Notes under the pieces: generated by a model
Databases searched by the model: none
The model's input: the letters and a program-made list of their open reading frames with translations, nothing else
Told to the model about the DNA's origin: nothing
Translations under genes and position numbers: made by a program
From: Arthrobacter caoxuetaonis
GTDB lineage: Bacteria; Actinomycetota; Actinomycetes; Actinomycetales; Micrococcaceae
Assembly: GCF_023921125.1 (NCBI RefSeq)
Contig: NZ_CP099466.1
Coordinates: 3,472,001-3,536,000, forward strand
Reading direction: 5' to 3'
DNA: 64,000 nt
Shown: positions 51,482-61,332 of the stretch, in pieces
Position numbering within the stretch: the first letter of the stretch is position 1
Layout: each line of letters begins with the position of its first letter

Positions 51482-52603
51482 CTACGGCCTGAAGTCGAGC
51501 TCCAGGATGTCCCCCGCGACCGACAGTTCGGAGCCAAAGGCAATGCCGACGTCGTCGGTGCGTGTTTGCCAGCGTCCGCCGCTTTCTTCCTGGTAGGTGG
51601 CTCGCGCCTTGCCTCCCGCCGCGTAGACGGCGAGTCCGGTTTCCGGGGTGCCGGTAACTCGGTAGACGGGTTCCTTGGTCAGGGTCCACTCGATTCCCCG
51701 GTACCGCGCCGGATCCGCACCGGCGTACGCCGCGTTGGGGCAGGCCTCCGGGGCCGTTTCCTGCCTGCTGAGGCAGTCCAGCAGGTATGCCTGTCCCTGC
51801 GCCTGGACGTCTTGGGCGAGCGTGGCCGTGGCCGAGGCGTAAAGGCGCACGGGCACGGGAGCCCCGGCCATCCCCGGCTCCACCGCGATGGTGCGGGCAG
51901 GTCCGTAGCTGATGTAGCGGCTCTCGGGCCCCTCGAGGAAGTACTCGCCGGGAAGCAGGCGCAGTGTCCGGGCCTGTCCGGAAAGGGGTACGGATACTCC
52001 GTTGAGGCGGATGGCGGCCGTCCCGGACGGAACGGTAACCTCCACCTCGCGGGCGGCAGTATGGTCCAGCTGCCACCCCGCGAAAATAGCGGCTTCCCGG
52101 CCCGCCCTGGACAGCGCGAAGTCCACCGTTTTCGACTCGCCCCGCTGCTGGAGGACAGTGCGTACCACTGCCTCCCCGCCGCGCATCTCCTGGCCCAGGA
52201 CCTCATATCCTGTGATCCGGTTCGAAGCAGCGGCGTAGATTTGCGCGTCTTGAACTGCTGCGGCTCCGGTTGGCGGGAGTAGCTCCGCTGCGGCCGCATG
52301 ATCACCGGAGACGAGCGCTGCCAGGTAGGTTTCCACCTGCGCCGCTGGACCGAGGACATTGTGGCTGACATGGCGGTAACCGAGGATTCCGGCCGCTGCC
52401 AGCAAGAGGGCGCCCAGCCCTGCCAGGACGACGGCGGTCCGGGACCACGGGCGCGGAGGCCGGTGCCGGCCGCGGAGGCTGCCGCTGCCGGCGGCCGTAT
52501 CCGGGGACGCCTGCATAATCCGGGTTGGCCGGGAGCGTACAGCTGGCTGGGGAGGGATCCGCAGCTTGGGGCTGCGTTCACGCTCGCGCGCTGGCACTGT
52601 CAT
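51482..52603 (-). CDS. Single-pass membrane protein with large extracellular domain
   Basis: A 373-residue protein with a basic cytosolic N-terminus (about 1-52), one transmembrane helix (about 56-78, AVVLAGLGALLLAAAGILGY) and a long extracellular part. The segment VETYLAALVSGDHAAAAELL looks like an NTF2-like or DUF4878-type start, and a PEGA-like strand pattern follows (VTVPSGTAAIRLNGVSVPL). The arrangement is reminiscent of TcaA-type envelope proteins but has no zinc ribbon. Function unknown. Confidence 0.65.
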   Translation of the reverse strand: MTVPARERERSPKLRIPPQPAVRSRPTRIMQASPDTAAGSGSLRGRHRPPRPWSRTAVVLAGLGALLLAAAGILGYRHVSHNVLGPAAQVETYLAALVSGDHAAAAELLPPTGAAAVQDAQIYAAASNRITGYEVLGQEMRGGEAVVRTVLQQRGESKTVDFALSRAGREAAIFAGWQLDHTAAREVEVTVPSGTAAIRLNGVSVPLSGQARTLRLLPGEYFLEGPESRYISYGPARTIAVEPGMAGAPVPVRLYASATATLAQDVQAQGQAYLLDCLSRQETAPEACPNAAYAGADPARYRGIEWTLTKEPVYRVTGTPETGLAVYAAGGKARATYQEESGGRWQTRTDDVGIAFGSELSVAGDILELDFRP

Positions 52604-52718
52604 GGTTTTCCCCCGGCTGAGCTTACCTGCGGCCCGCCCGCCTGCACCTACAAGATACCGCTTGGGAGGCTGCGTTTACGCCCGGGACGCCCCGGGACGC
52701 GCCGGAGCAAGCGGGCTG

Positions 52719-54170
52719 TCAGGCCGGACCGCCCGGGCCCAGCGCGGGAACCGGGAGGCCGAAGGTCCGCCGCAGTGCCAGCGCGGCTGCATGGTAGCCG
52801 CCCATCCCGTGCACGCCCGGACCCGGCGGCGTGGAGGCGGAGCAGAGGTACACCCCGGGCAGTGGGGTGGCCCACGGATTCGGCGACAGCACCGGGCGGC
52901 GGAGCATCTGGCCCACGGTTAGCGCACCTGCCCCAAAGTCTCCGCCGACATAGTTTTCGTTGTACGCAGCCAGGCCCTGCGCCGTCGTCGCAGTGGAGTC
53001 CTGTATGAGGTCCCGGAAACCGGGGGCGAAGCGCTCGATTTGTGCGGTGACCTCTTCGGTCATGTCTTTGCCGGATCCGGCCGGAACGTGGCAGTACGCC
53101 CACAGGACGTGCTGCCCGTCCGGAGTGCGGGACGGGTCGAAGCTGCTCGGCTGGGAGAGCAGGACGTAGGGCCGTTCCGGGTGGCGTCCGGCCGCGACCT
53201 CCGCTTCTGCCGCGGCAGTTTCCTCCCGTGTCCCTCCGACGTGGACGGTTCCCGCGGCTGCCACGTCGGTGTTGGCCCAGGGGACCGGGCCAGAAAGGAT
53301 GTAATCAACCTTGCAGGCAGCGTTGCCGTAGCGGAAGTTCTCTAGGCGCTGCGCGTACCGGGCGGGCAGCCGGTCCCCCGCAAGCCTCAGCAGCCCGGCC
53401 GGCGCGGTGTCCAGGAGAACGGCGCGGGACCCGGAGAGCTCCGACAGTGAATCCACGGTATGCCCGGTTTCAAGTTCCCCTCCGTGCCGGACCAGATCGT
53501 CCACCAGCGCATCCGCAATGGCCTGTGATCCGCCAATCGGAACAGGCCAGCCCACGGTGTGGGCCAGCATTGCCAGGAGCAGGCCGCCCCCGGCCGAGGG
53601 CAGCGAGGGCAAGCGGCCCACAGGGTGGGCCATGACGCCGGTGAGCAGCGCTGGAGCGGCGTCGCCGGCAAACCGGCGGTTCCAGGCTCCGCTTCCCTGC
53701 TCCAGCACCGCCACGGCGAACCGCAGCGCGGCCAGCGGTTCGCGGGGAAGCCGCAGCAGGGGGTTCATCAGCATGCGGGTGATGGCTTCGCTGTGTTCGA
53801 CCAGCGGGCGCAGCAGTGCGCCGAAAGCCTGTCCGTCCACGCCAAGCCCCTGGACCGTGCGTTCCAGGTCGCGGTACGCGACGGCAGCGCGCCCCTGATC
53901 GAGGGGCTGGGCGTAGGAGGCAACGGGCACGGCGAACGGGATCCGCTCCGCCAGCCCAAAGTCACGGAAGAACGGTGCCGCCAGCGCCATGGGATGGACA
54001 GCGGAGCAGATGTCGTGCCGGTATCCGGGCTGCATCAGCTCCCGGGTGCGGGATCCCCCGCCCGCGGTGGGCGCCGCCTCCAGGACCCGGACCGAGAGTC
54101 CGGCACGGGCCATGGTGACGGCTGCGGCCAGGCCGTTGGGCCCGGCTCCCACCACGGTCACATCAGTCAC
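52719..54170 (-). CDS. FAD-dependent oxidoreductase, phytoene-desaturase-like
   Basis: A 483-residue flavoprotein. The dinucleotide fold VTVVGAGPNGLAAAVTMARAGLSVRVLEAAPTAGGGSRT is at the N-terminus, and the C-terminal FAD contact is LPGVYLCSASTPPGPGVHGMGGYHAA. This matches the PYROXD2/phytoene dehydrogenase-like group, not true CrtI, and no carotenoid genes are near. It overlaps the FemX-like gene by eight bases and forms an operon with it and the GT87-like gene. Confidence 0.85.
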   Translation of the reverse strand: MTDVTVVGAGPNGLAAAVTMARAGLSVRVLEAAPTAGGGSRTRELMQPGYRHDICSAVHPMALAAPFFRDFGLAERIPFAVPVASYAQPLDQGRAAVAYRDLERTVQGLGVDGQAFGALLRPLVEHSEAITRMLMNPLLRLPREPLAALRFAVAVLEQGSGAWNRRFAGDAAPALLTGVMAHPVGRLPSLPSAGGGLLLAMLAHTVGWPVPIGGSQAIADALVDDLVRHGGELETGHTVDSLSELSGSRAVLLDTAPAGLLRLAGDRLPARYAQRLENFRYGNAACKVDYILSGPVPWANTDVAAAGTVHVGGTREETAAAEAEVAAGRHPERPYVLLSQPSSFDPSRTPDGQHVLWAYCHVPAGSGKDMTEEVTAQIERFAPGFRDLIQDSTATTAQGLAAYNENYVGGDFGAGALTVGQMLRRPVLSPNPWATPLPGVYLCSASTPPGPGVHGMGGYHAAALALRRTFGLPVPALGPGGPA

Positions 54171-55242
54171 GGCGTGCCTTCGCTGACGTCGGGAGGTTCT
54201 TTACTCGGCCGGCTATCGCCCGGAGCTTCGCCGGGGCCTCACGGCGGAGCCGCAGGACGGCGGCCAGGGCCTTGTAGCGGGCCGGGGCCAGCGGAATGTC
54301 ATACGTGGTCGGAACCGTGACGACCGTCTTGGAGAAGTTCCGCTTGAACGTGGTGACGTTGGCAAGCGAAGGGTAGTTCTCGCTTTCGATGCCGGTCAGC
54401 CCGCAGGCGGTGTTTCCCGCGTCCTTGAGTACCTTGAACGCTTCCCAGAGCAGCAGGTAGGGAGCGTTGGTCTTCCGTGCGTCCCGGGAGCTGGCGGCGA
54501 AGTAGTAGACCGAGTAGCCGCGGTACTCGGTGGTGATGAGCCAGGAGACGGGCTTGTCCTCCACATACGCGACCATCAGGCGCAGATGGTCGCCCAGTTC
54601 CTCCAGGAGGGTCTCGTAGAAGGAGGAGTCGAAGCTGGAAAAGCCGTCGCGGGCGGCGGTCTCCTGCATGATCGGGAAGAGCTCCGTGCGGAACACCTTG
54701 GCCCAGGCGTCCCGTTCCACGGTGCGGACCTGGACGCCAAGCTTCTCCGCCTTGCGGATCAGGTTCCGTGCGTTGGACCGGAAGGAGGCGAAGATCTTTT
54801 CGGTGTCAGGCGTCAGGTCGACGACGATTTCGCGTTCGTACCAGCCGTGTTCCAGCGGGCCGGTGACCGGGTCCCGGCGGTGCTCCACCTGCATGCGCAC
54901 GTAGAGCGGCTTCACCCCCGGGTCGGCACGGAACTGTGCCTGGACGGTCTGCACCAGCCTGGCTTCAGCGTCAGGGGTCCGCTCTGCGAACCAGGTCGGT
55001 CCGTTGACGGCGACCAGGGACGGCCGGAACCGGCGCCGGGAGCGGAGGAAACTTGCCGTGGCAACGAGCTTGTCGCCGTCGTAATAGGCCCAGATGCCGT
55101 AGGGGTCCCGGCCCAGCCGCGTTTCGAAATCCGCCCAGTACGGGGTCTGTTCGAGCGGGATAACGACGTCGGCATGGCGGTCTGCCAGCGCCTCGAAGTC
55201 CTCGCGGGACAGCTGCTGGAATCGGTAGGGAGCGGGAGTCAC
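54163..55242 (-). CDS. FemX/FemAB-like peptidyltransferase (GNAT fold)
   Basis: A 359-residue protein of the family that adds amino acids from tRNA to the peptidoglycan side chain. LEQTPYWADFETRLGRDPYGIWAYYDGDKLVATASFLR and the second domain YFAASSRDARKTNAPYLLLWEAFKVLKDAGN are typical, with FKRNFSKTVV near the end. The GTG at 55240-55242 overlaps the GT87-like stop by four bases. The amino acid added is unknown. Confidence 0.9.
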   Translation of the reverse strand: MTPAPYRFQQLSREDFEALADRHADVVIPLEQTPYWADFETRLGRDPYGIWAYYDGDKLVATASFLRSRRRFRPSLVAVNGPTWFAERTPDAEARLVQTVQAQFRADPGVKPLYVRMQVEHRRDPVTGPLEHGWYEREIVVDLTPDTEKIFASFRSNARNLIRKAEKLGVQVRTVERDAWAKVFRTELFPIMQETAARDGFSSFDSSFYETLLEELGDHLRLMVAYVEDKPVSWLITTEYRGYSVYYFAASSRDARKTNAPYLLLWEAFKVLKDAGNTACGLTGIESENYPSLANVTTFKRNFSKTVVTVPTTYDIPLAPARYKALAAVLRLRREAPAKLRAIAGRVKNLPTSAKARRD

Positions 55243-56681
55243 AATGCTTCTTTCGCCGGGGCTGCGTCCGTTTCCAAGGGTACCTGCTGGCGGCGGAGCC
55301 TCAGCCGCCACCGGTCAGGGGCGTGGTCGAAGGGCCCGCCCTGCGGATCGTCAATGGACATCCGGCGCACCGGATCCGTGCGGGGATCCAGGATGTCCAT
55401 GACCACACGCCCCATCAGGTACATCGTGGCCAGCATGTGCCCCAGGACGGACAGCACGAACCATCCTCCGTCAAGGTTGTTCTCCGCGGGCCCGCCGCCG
55501 ATCACGGCTGCCAGGTAGAGCCAGATGGCCCACCAGTGCATGACCTCGAAGAACTGCCAGACCAGGAAGTCCCGCCAGCGCGGCCGTGCCAGCGCCAGCA
55601 GCGGTACCAGCCACAGGACGAACTGCGGGGAGTACACCTTGTTGGTGAGGATGAAGGCCGCGACGATCAGGAAGGCCAGCTGGGCCAGCCGCGGCCGCCG
55701 CGGGGCGGCAAGGCCCAGGACGGCGATTCCGGCACAGGCCGCAGCAAAGAGGAACAGCGCCCAGAAACTGATGAATTCAGCGTCTACAGCCTGCTCCGGG
55801 AACGTGATGTCCCAGGCCTGCCAGACACTGGAGTTGCCGGACCCGCGCTCGGCGGAGAAGTCGTAGAAGTACTTCCAGCCCGCGTAGTCGCGGACCATGA
55901 ACGGAATGTTCACCACCAGCCAGGTTCCGGCCGTGGCGCCGAAGGTCAGCAGCGCGGGCCGCAGCTTCAAGGTCCGCAGCGCGAGCACGAGGATGGCTCC
56001 GAGGATGAGGACGGGATAGAGCTTCAGCGCAGTTCCCAGGCCAAAGAAGATCCCGGCGGCCACGGGACGGTTCCGGGCGAAGGCGAGCATGCCCAGCGCC
56101 GCCAGCATCACCGCCCACATATCCCAGTTGATGTAGACGGACAGGATCAGCGCAGGTGCCACGGCCACCATGGCCGCGTCCCAGGGCCGGCGGTTGGCCA
56201 TGCGCATGGTTGCCACGACCGTAACGATCCAGGCTGCCGTAGCGAGTACCGCATTGAGGTCGAAGTAGACCAGGCCGCGGGACTCGGCCCCCGCGGGCAC
56301 CAGCCAGGCTACGAACCCTGCCAGCAGCCCCAGCAGCACCGGGTATTCGAACTCCGAACCGGAGCTGATGAACGGGTAGATGCCGTCGCCAAGTCCGCGG
56401 GCACTGAACAGCGCGGGCCAGTCCGAATAGCAGGCCTGGTAGAACTGGTCGGACCAGCCGTTGAGCCGGCAGGGGGTCTTGGCCAGCAAGGCCAGGAGAG
56501 CCGCCCCCGTGGTCATGAAGATGAGCACGCGCTCCACGGTGAAGAATCCCGGGGAGACGATCCCGGGGGCGGTGAAGCGGCCCAGGGGTCCGCCGATGAC
56601 TTCCGTGAAACGCCTCAGCAACCGGTCGTTGCGGCTGGGGACCACAATGCGCATCGGCCGGCGGCGGGGCGAAGAATCCAT
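55239..56681 (-). CDS. GT87-like (DUF2029) polyprenyl-sugar transferase, multi-pass
   Basis: A 480-residue membrane protein with about ten to twelve helices. An extracytoplasmic loop after helix 1 carries the acidic stretch WSDQFYQACYSDWPALFSARGLGDGIYPFISSG, where related mannosyl- and arabinosyltransferases place the catalytic aspartate. Later segments GIFFGLGTALKLYPVLILGAIL and NKVYSPQFVLWLVPLLAL are family-typical. It probably uses a polyprenyl-phosphate sugar to decorate a cell-envelope glycan. ATG 56681 is chosen; ATG 56654 is possible. Confidence 0.82.
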   Translation of the reverse strand: MDSSPRRRPMRIVVPSRNDRLLRRFTEVIGGPLGRFTAPGIVSPGFFTVERVLIFMTTGAALLALLAKTPCRLNGWSDQFYQACYSDWPALFSARGLGDGIYPFISSGSEFEYPVLLGLLAGFVAWLVPAGAESRGLVYFDLNAVLATAAWIVTVVATMRMANRRPWDAAMVAVAPALILSVYINWDMWAVMLAALGMLAFARNRPVAAGIFFGLGTALKLYPVLILGAILVLALRTLKLRPALLTFGATAGTWLVVNIPFMVRDYAGWKYFYDFSAERGSGNSSVWQAWDITFPEQAVDAEFISFWALFLFAAACAGIAVLGLAAPRRPRLAQLAFLIVAAFILTNKVYSPQFVLWLVPLLALARPRWRDFLVWQFFEVMHWWAIWLYLAAVIGGGPAENNLDGGWFVLSVLGHMLATMYLMGRVVMDILDPRTDPVRRMSIDDPQGGPFDHAPDRWRLRLRRQQVPLETDAAPAKEAL

Positions 56682-56785
56682 GCCTTCCAGTATGCAGGCG
56701 CTCCCGCGTGGACTTGGTGTCCTCTGCGACGAACTCCATGGCCTCATAGATCCGCTGTTCGCCTGAGACTGCCCGCTCGGGAGCC

Positions 56786-58084
56786 TCACGAGGGCTGGAG
56801 GGTGCCGCCTCCGGACAGCTGATAGTCCTGGCCGCCCAGGTACGAGTTGCCCTCTGCAGCCGGGTCGTACGTGAGCGTGTGGCCATTGCCCGTGATGTTG
56901 GTGATCTCGCTGCCCGTTACCAGGGCGCCCTGGACCGACGTGGCGGAGGAGTCCGCCGTGAGTTCCACCGTGCTGGTGTTATCCAGTTCCAGCCCAACGT
57001 TGCCCAGCGTCCCGGTGACCCGGCTGTTGGCAGCCAGGGACACCGACAGCGCGCTCCCGGCGTCGGCGGTCAGCTGTCCTTCCAGCACCGTTTCCTGCAG
57101 CGACGCCGAAGCACTGCCGTTGTTGGAAACGCTGATCAGTGCGCCGGCTCCCGGGTCCAGTTTGGCTGCATTGCTGAGGTTGACGGCGGCACTGACGCCG
57201 TCAACGAAAACGGCGTTGCCGTCCTTGGCCGTCAGTGTTCCGCCGGACATGCTGAAGGTTCCTCCGCCGGTGTTTCCCGGCGTGCTTGAGTACAGATAGG
57301 CGCCGTGGGTGCCGCCGGTCAGGTCGGAACTTGTTGCGCTCACCGAGTTGGCGCCCTCGACGACGGCGGCCTCGGCCAGTGCCGATGATCCGGTCAGTCC
57401 GCATACGGCAATGGTCCCGGTGGAATAAATGACGGCGGACAGTTCGCCGCCGGCAGTCGCGTTCCCGCCGCTGACTTGGACCTCTCCCCCGCCGCGGTCC
57501 GTGGCGATAACGCTGGAATGGTCACTGGCGGTGGAGAGCTGCGGGCTGACGGCAGTGATGCTGCCGCCCTCGGTGACCTCCAGGGCATGGGAAAAGCTGC
57601 CCTCGGTCTTCACGCTCACATCCTGCAGTGACGCCGAGGATCCGGTGCCGGTGGCAAACACCCCGTTGGCCCCGGCTCCCGTGGTTTCCACCGTGGTCCC
57701 GTTCATGGCCAGGGAGCCGCCTCCGGATACCAGCACGGCAGCGTTCAGTCCGGTAAAGCTGGAGGAATGAGTGCTGGAGCTGTCTCCCGACTTGCTGATG
57801 GTGGAGCTGCCAACGGCTTTCTGCGCACCACTGCCCACTTCCAGCGCGGAACTGTCCGCATCCGTTGCGGAGAAGTCGCTGTTCTCCGGGCTGGGGGTGG
57901 CGGAAGGTTCCGGCAGCTCACACTCGTCGGCCAGCTGCGGGGATGTGGAGGACTCCGCCGTCGGGCTCTGCGGGGATTCGTCGCTGCTCGTGGTGCAGGC
58001 GGTGAGCCCGCCTCCGGCCAGAAGTCCGGCGGCTGCCAGTACGACGGCGGCGCGGGCACGGAAGGCAGCTGGCATGTGACTCAT
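56786..58084 (-). CDS. Secreted lipoprotein with repetitive beta-helix-like body
   Basis: A 432-residue lipoprotein. The signal peptide ends in the lipobox LTACTT (Cys30), followed by a Ser/Pro/Thr-rich spacer to about residue 75. The remaining 350 residues consist of short Gly/Ser/Thr-rich strands (GGSLAMNGTTVETTGAGANGV, GGTFSMSGGTLTAKDGNAV, NSRVTGTLGNVGLEL), the pattern of a right-handed beta-helix as in autotransporter-type or pectin-lyase-fold surface proteins. It is anchored outside the cell. Function unknown; adhesion or polysaccharide contact is a guess. Confidence 0.75.
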   Translation of the reverse strand: MSHMPAAFRARAAVVLAAAGLLAGGGLTACTTSSDESPQSPTAESSTSPQLADECELPEPSATPSPENSDFSATDADSSALEVGSGAQKAVGSSTISKSGDSSSTHSSSFTGLNAAVLVSGGGSLAMNGTTVETTGAGANGVFATGTGSSASLQDVSVKTEGSFSHALEVTEGGSITAVSPQLSTASDHSSVIATDRGGGEVQVSGGNATAGGELSAVIYSTGTIAVCGLTGSSALAEAAVVEGANSVSATSSDLTGGTHGAYLYSSTPGNTGGGTFSMSGGTLTAKDGNAVFVDGVSAAVNLSNAAKLDPGAGALISVSNNGSASASLQETVLEGQLTADAGSALSVSLAANSRVTGTLGNVGLELDNTSTVELTADSSATSVQGALVTGSEITNITGNGHTLTYDPAAEGNSYLGGQDYQLSGGGTLQPS

Positions 58085-58423
58085 GGTTCACTCCTAGTGG
58101 AGGGCTCCGGCGCTGTTCATCCAGCGTAGGCGACCCGGTTGGCCCTGCCACCGGCCGTTGTCCAAAAGCGGTCAGCGGAGGGCGAGCCGGGTCTGGGTCT
58201 GCAGGGCGCCGGATTCAGTTTTGAGCCGGTGAAGCAGCCCGCCCAGGGCAGACATGCCCGGCACCGGGTGAGGTGCTGATGCCCGGCGAAACGGCCCGGA
58301 TTGGCGGCCCCGGGGAGTCACTGCCGGACGAAGTAGACTATGTCAGTTGCCTGCGCCGCCTGCTGCGGCAGATCCGCGCGTCAGCGGCGGGCGGCGGCAC
58401 AGGAAAGCCTTCAAAGGAGAACA
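58085..58423. other. ino1: Gene-free region upstream of ino1
   Basis: 339 bases without a credible gene, between the divergent lipoprotein gene and ino1. A TAGACT -10-like hexamer lies at 58334-58339 with a plausible start of transcription about 80 bases before the ino1 GTG, but no -35 is clear. Small GC-rich inverted repeats occur around 58250-58310 (CCGGC and GCCCGG runs). I see no known riboswitch. Confidence 0.4.
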
Positions 58424-59509
58424 GTGGCAAATAACCCGATCCGGGTAGCAATCGTTGGTGTTGGAAACTGTGCTGCATCGCTGGTGCAGGGCGTCCATTA
58501 CTACCGTGATGCCGACCCGACAGCAACCGTCCCCGGCCTGATGCACGTCCAGTTTGGCGACTACCACGTCAGCGACGTTCAGTTCGCCGCAGCTTTCGAC
58601 GTCGATGCCAAGAAGGTCGGACTCGACCTGGCCCAGGCCATTGGTGCCAGTGAGAACAACACCATCAAGATCGCCGACGTCCCCGAGACCGGCGTCAAGG
58701 TCCAGCGCGGCCATACGCTCGACGGACTGGGCAAGTACTACCGCGAGACCATCTCCGAATCCGACGAGGATCCGGTAGACATCGTCGCCGAGCTCAAGGC
58801 CGCAAACGTTGATGTCATGGTCTGCTACCTGCCGGTCGGCTCCGAGCAGGCGGCGAAGTTCTACGCCCAGTGCGCCATCGACGCCGGCGTGGCATTCGTC
58901 AACGCCCTGCCCGTCTTCATTGCCGGCACTAAGGAATGGGCGGATAAGTTCACCGCCGCCGGCGTGCCGATCGTCGGCGACGATATCAAGAGCCAGATCG
59001 GCGCCACCATCACTCACCGCGTCATGGCAAAGCTGTTCGAAGACCGCGGCGTCACGCTGGACCGCACCTACCAGCTGAACGTGGGCGGCAACATGGACTT
59101 CAAGAACATGCTCGAGCGTGAGCGCCTGGAGTCCAAGAAGATCTCCAAGACGCAGGCCGTCACCTCCAATGTCGCCGCCGAACTGGCTGCCAAGGATGTC
59201 CACATCGGCCCGTCCGACTTCGTTGCGTGGCTGGATGACCGCAAGTGGGCCTTCGTCCGCCTGGAAGGACGGAACTTCGGCGACGCTCCGGTGTCCTTGG
59301 AGTACAAGCTGGAAGTGTGGGACTCCCCCAACTCCGCGGGCGTCATCATCGACGCCGTCCGTGCGGCGAAGATCGCGCTGGACCGCGGTGTCGGCGGACC
59401 CATCCTCTCGGCGTCGAGCTACTTCATGAAGTCCCCGCCCGAGCAGTACAACGATGACCTGGCCCGCGAAAAGGTCGAGCAGTTCATCCGGGGCGAAGTG
59501 GAGCGCTAA
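58424..59509 (+). CDS. ino1: Inositol-3-phosphate synthase
   Basis: NAD-dependent enzyme that converts glucose 6-phosphate to 1L-myo-inositol 1-phosphate (also called 3-phosphate), the entry point for mycothiol and inositol lipids. The 361-residue protein shows [18 protein letters not shown] (NAD binding), [18 protein letters not shown], the [14 protein letters not shown] region and [13 protein letters not shown], all typical of the actinobacterial short form. GTG 58424 has AAAGGAG six bases upstream. It supplies mshA, encoded two genes away. Confidence 0.96.
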   Translation: MANNPIRVAIVGVGNCAASLVQGVHYYRDADPTATVPGLMHVQFGDYHVSDVQFAAAFDVDAKKVGLDLAQAIGASENNTIKIADVPETGVKVQRGHTLDGLGKYYRETISESDEDPVDIVAELKAANVDVMVCYLPVGSEQAAKFYAQCAIDAGVAFVNALPVFIAGTKEWADKFTAAGVPIVGDDIKSQIGATITHRVMAKLFEDRGVTLDRTYQLNVGGNMDFKNMLERERLESKKISKTQAVTSNVAAELAAKDVHIGPSDFVAWLDDRKWAFVRLEGRNFGDAPVSLEYKLEVWDSPNSAGVIIDAVRAAKIALDRGVGGPILSASSYFMKSPPEQYNDDLAREKVEQFIRGEVER

Positions 59510-59531
59510 GCTCCCCTCCCCCCAAAAAATT

Positions 59532-59587
59532 CGAGATAGAAGAAAGTGCACGTCCCGGCGCCGGGACGTGCACTTTCTGCTATCTCG
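59532..59587. terminator. 56-base near-perfect palindrome between ino1 and fhs
   Basis: Two 28-base arms (59532-59559 and 59560-59587) meet without a loop and match at all but one position (59540/59579). The core is GTGCACGTCCCGGC and its complement. It ends both converging transcripts: on the minus strand (fhs) it is followed by AATTTTTT, a good intrinsic terminator, while the ino1 side has no T-run. A loopless stem of this length could also form a cruciform in DNA. Confidence 0.85.
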
Positions 59588-59602
59588 ATGATGAGGAGGG
59601 CG

Positions 59603-61270
59603 TTAGAAGAGACCGGACGGCGTTCCGTCCGGCGCCACGCCCATCCGGAGGGCAGCCGGGGATTTGGGCAGCCCGGGCATGGTCATCACGGCCCCGGTCA
59701 GGGCGACGATGAACCCCGCTCCGGTCTTGGGCACCAGATCCCGCACGTGCACCGTGAAACCAATCGGGGCACCCAGCTTCGTGGCATCGTCCGAGAACGA
59801 GTACTGTGTCTTGGCCATGCACACCGGGAAGTGCTCCCAGCCATTGGCCTTGATTTCCTCCAGCCGGCGGAGCGCAGGGACGGAAAACTCGACGTCGTCC
59901 GCTCCGTAAATGTCCTGCACGACCGTGCGGATTTTCTCTTCGATGCTCATCTGCAGGGGGTACAGCGGCGCGAACGCAGAAGGCTTGCGGAGGGCCTCCA
60001 GCACCTTTGCTGCGAGGTCGTCACCGCCGGGTCCGCCGCCGCCCTCTGCCCAGACATCAGCCACCGCAGCCTCGACGCCCTCTTCCGAGCACCAGCTAAG
60101 GAGCCAGTCCAGTTCTTCCGGCGTGTCCGTGGTGAAGCGGTTAACTGCCACCACGGGCGTCAGGCCGAACCGGGCAATGTTCCGCACGTGCCTGCGCAGG
60201 TTCGCCGTCCCGGCTTCCAGGCCGGCAGGGTTTGGTTCGTCCAGACGGTCCCTGGGGACTCCGCCGTGCATCTTCAACGCCCGGACGGTGGCCACCACCA
60301 CAACGGCGTCCGGGGCCACATCTGCCACCCGGGAGGTGATATCCATGTACTTCTCGGCACCCAGGTCGGCACCAAATCCGGCCTCGGTCACGACGACGTC
60401 GGCCAGTTCGCGGGCCAGTCCCGTCGCAATCACCGAGTTGCATCCGTGGGCGATGTTGGCGAACGGTCCGCCGTGGACCAGCGCGGGCGTACCGGCGATC
60501 GTCTGCACGAGATTGGGTTTGAGGGCATCCTTGAGCAGCAGCGCCAGGGCACCCTGGACCCCGAGGTCCGCCACCGTCACGGGTTTGCGGTCATAGGTAT
60601 AACCCACCGTGATCTGGGCCAGGCGGGAGGTGAGGTCTTCGATGCCGGTCGCCAGGCAGAAGATTGCCATGACCTCGCTCGCAACGGTGATGTCAAAGCC
60701 GTCCTCCCGCGGCGTTCCCTGGGTGGGCCCGCCGAGGCCGATGACGATGTTGCGCAGCGCGCGGTCATTCATGTCCAGGACCCGCTTGAAAGTGATCCGC
60801 CGCGGGTCGATGTGCAATGCGTTGCCCTGGAAAATGTGGTTGTCCACCAGGGCAGCGAGGGCGTTGTTGGCGCTGGTGATGGCATGGAAGTCCCCGGTGA
60901 AGTGGAGGTTGATTTCCTCCATCGGCACTACCTGGGAATAGCCGCCTCCCGTCGCACCGCCTTTCATGCCCAGGACCGGGCCCAGGGAAGGCTCGCGCAG
61001 GGCAATCACTGTTTTCCGGCCGGCGCGCGCCAGTGCGTCCCCGAGCCCGACGGTCACGGTGGACTTCCCCTCCCCTGCCGGAGTGGGGCTCATGGCCGTC
61101 ACGAGGACGACTTTGCCCAGCTCCTCACGGGACGGGACAAGCGCCGGGTCCACTTTCGCCTTGTAGCGGCCGTAGAGTTCCAAGGCGTTGTCCGGGATTC
61201 CGGCGGCTTGGGCGACGGCGGCGATGGGCTGCATCTTTGCGGCACGGGAGATGTCGAGATCGTTGGGCAT
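59603..61270 (-). CDS. fhs: Formate--tetrahydrofolate ligase
   Basis: ATP-dependent synthesis of 10-formyltetrahydrofolate from formate for one-carbon metabolism. The 555-residue protein has the ATP site [24 protein letters not shown] and the conserved stretches [19 protein letters not shown] and [15 protein letters not shown]. It reads full length, ends GTPSGLF, and begins at ATG 61270. It is co-oriented with mshA but separated by 62 bases. Confidence 0.96.
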   Translation of the reverse strand: MPNDLDISRAAKMQPIAAVAQAAGIPDNALELYGRYKAKVDPALVPSREELGKVVLVTAMSPTPAGEGKSTVTVGLGDALARAGRKTVIALREPSLGPVLGMKGGATGGGYSQVVPMEEINLHFTGDFHAITSANNALAALVDNHIFQGNALHIDPRRITFKRVLDMNDRALRNIVIGLGGPTQGTPREDGFDITVASEVMAIFCLATGIEDLTSRLAQITVGYTYDRKPVTVADLGVQGALALLLKDALKPNLVQTIAGTPALVHGGPFANIAHGCNSVIATGLARELADVVVTEAGFGADLGAEKYMDITSRVADVAPDAVVVVATVRALKMHGGVPRDRLDEPNPAGLEAGTANLRRHVRNIARFGLTPVVAVNRFTTDTPEELDWLLSWCSEEGVEAAVADVWAEGGGGPGGDDLAAKVLEALRKPSAFAPLYPLQMSIEEKIRTVVQDIYGADDVEFSVPALRRLEEIKANGWEHFPVCMAKTQYSFSDDATKLGAPIGFTVHVRDLVPKTGAGFIVALTGAVMTMPGLPKSPAALRMGVAPDGTPSGLF

Positions 61271-61332
61271 GGTTCCACGCTCGCATCAGCCCCGGCCACC
61301 GTCAATGGGTCCGTTCCGGCAGGGCAGCGCGG

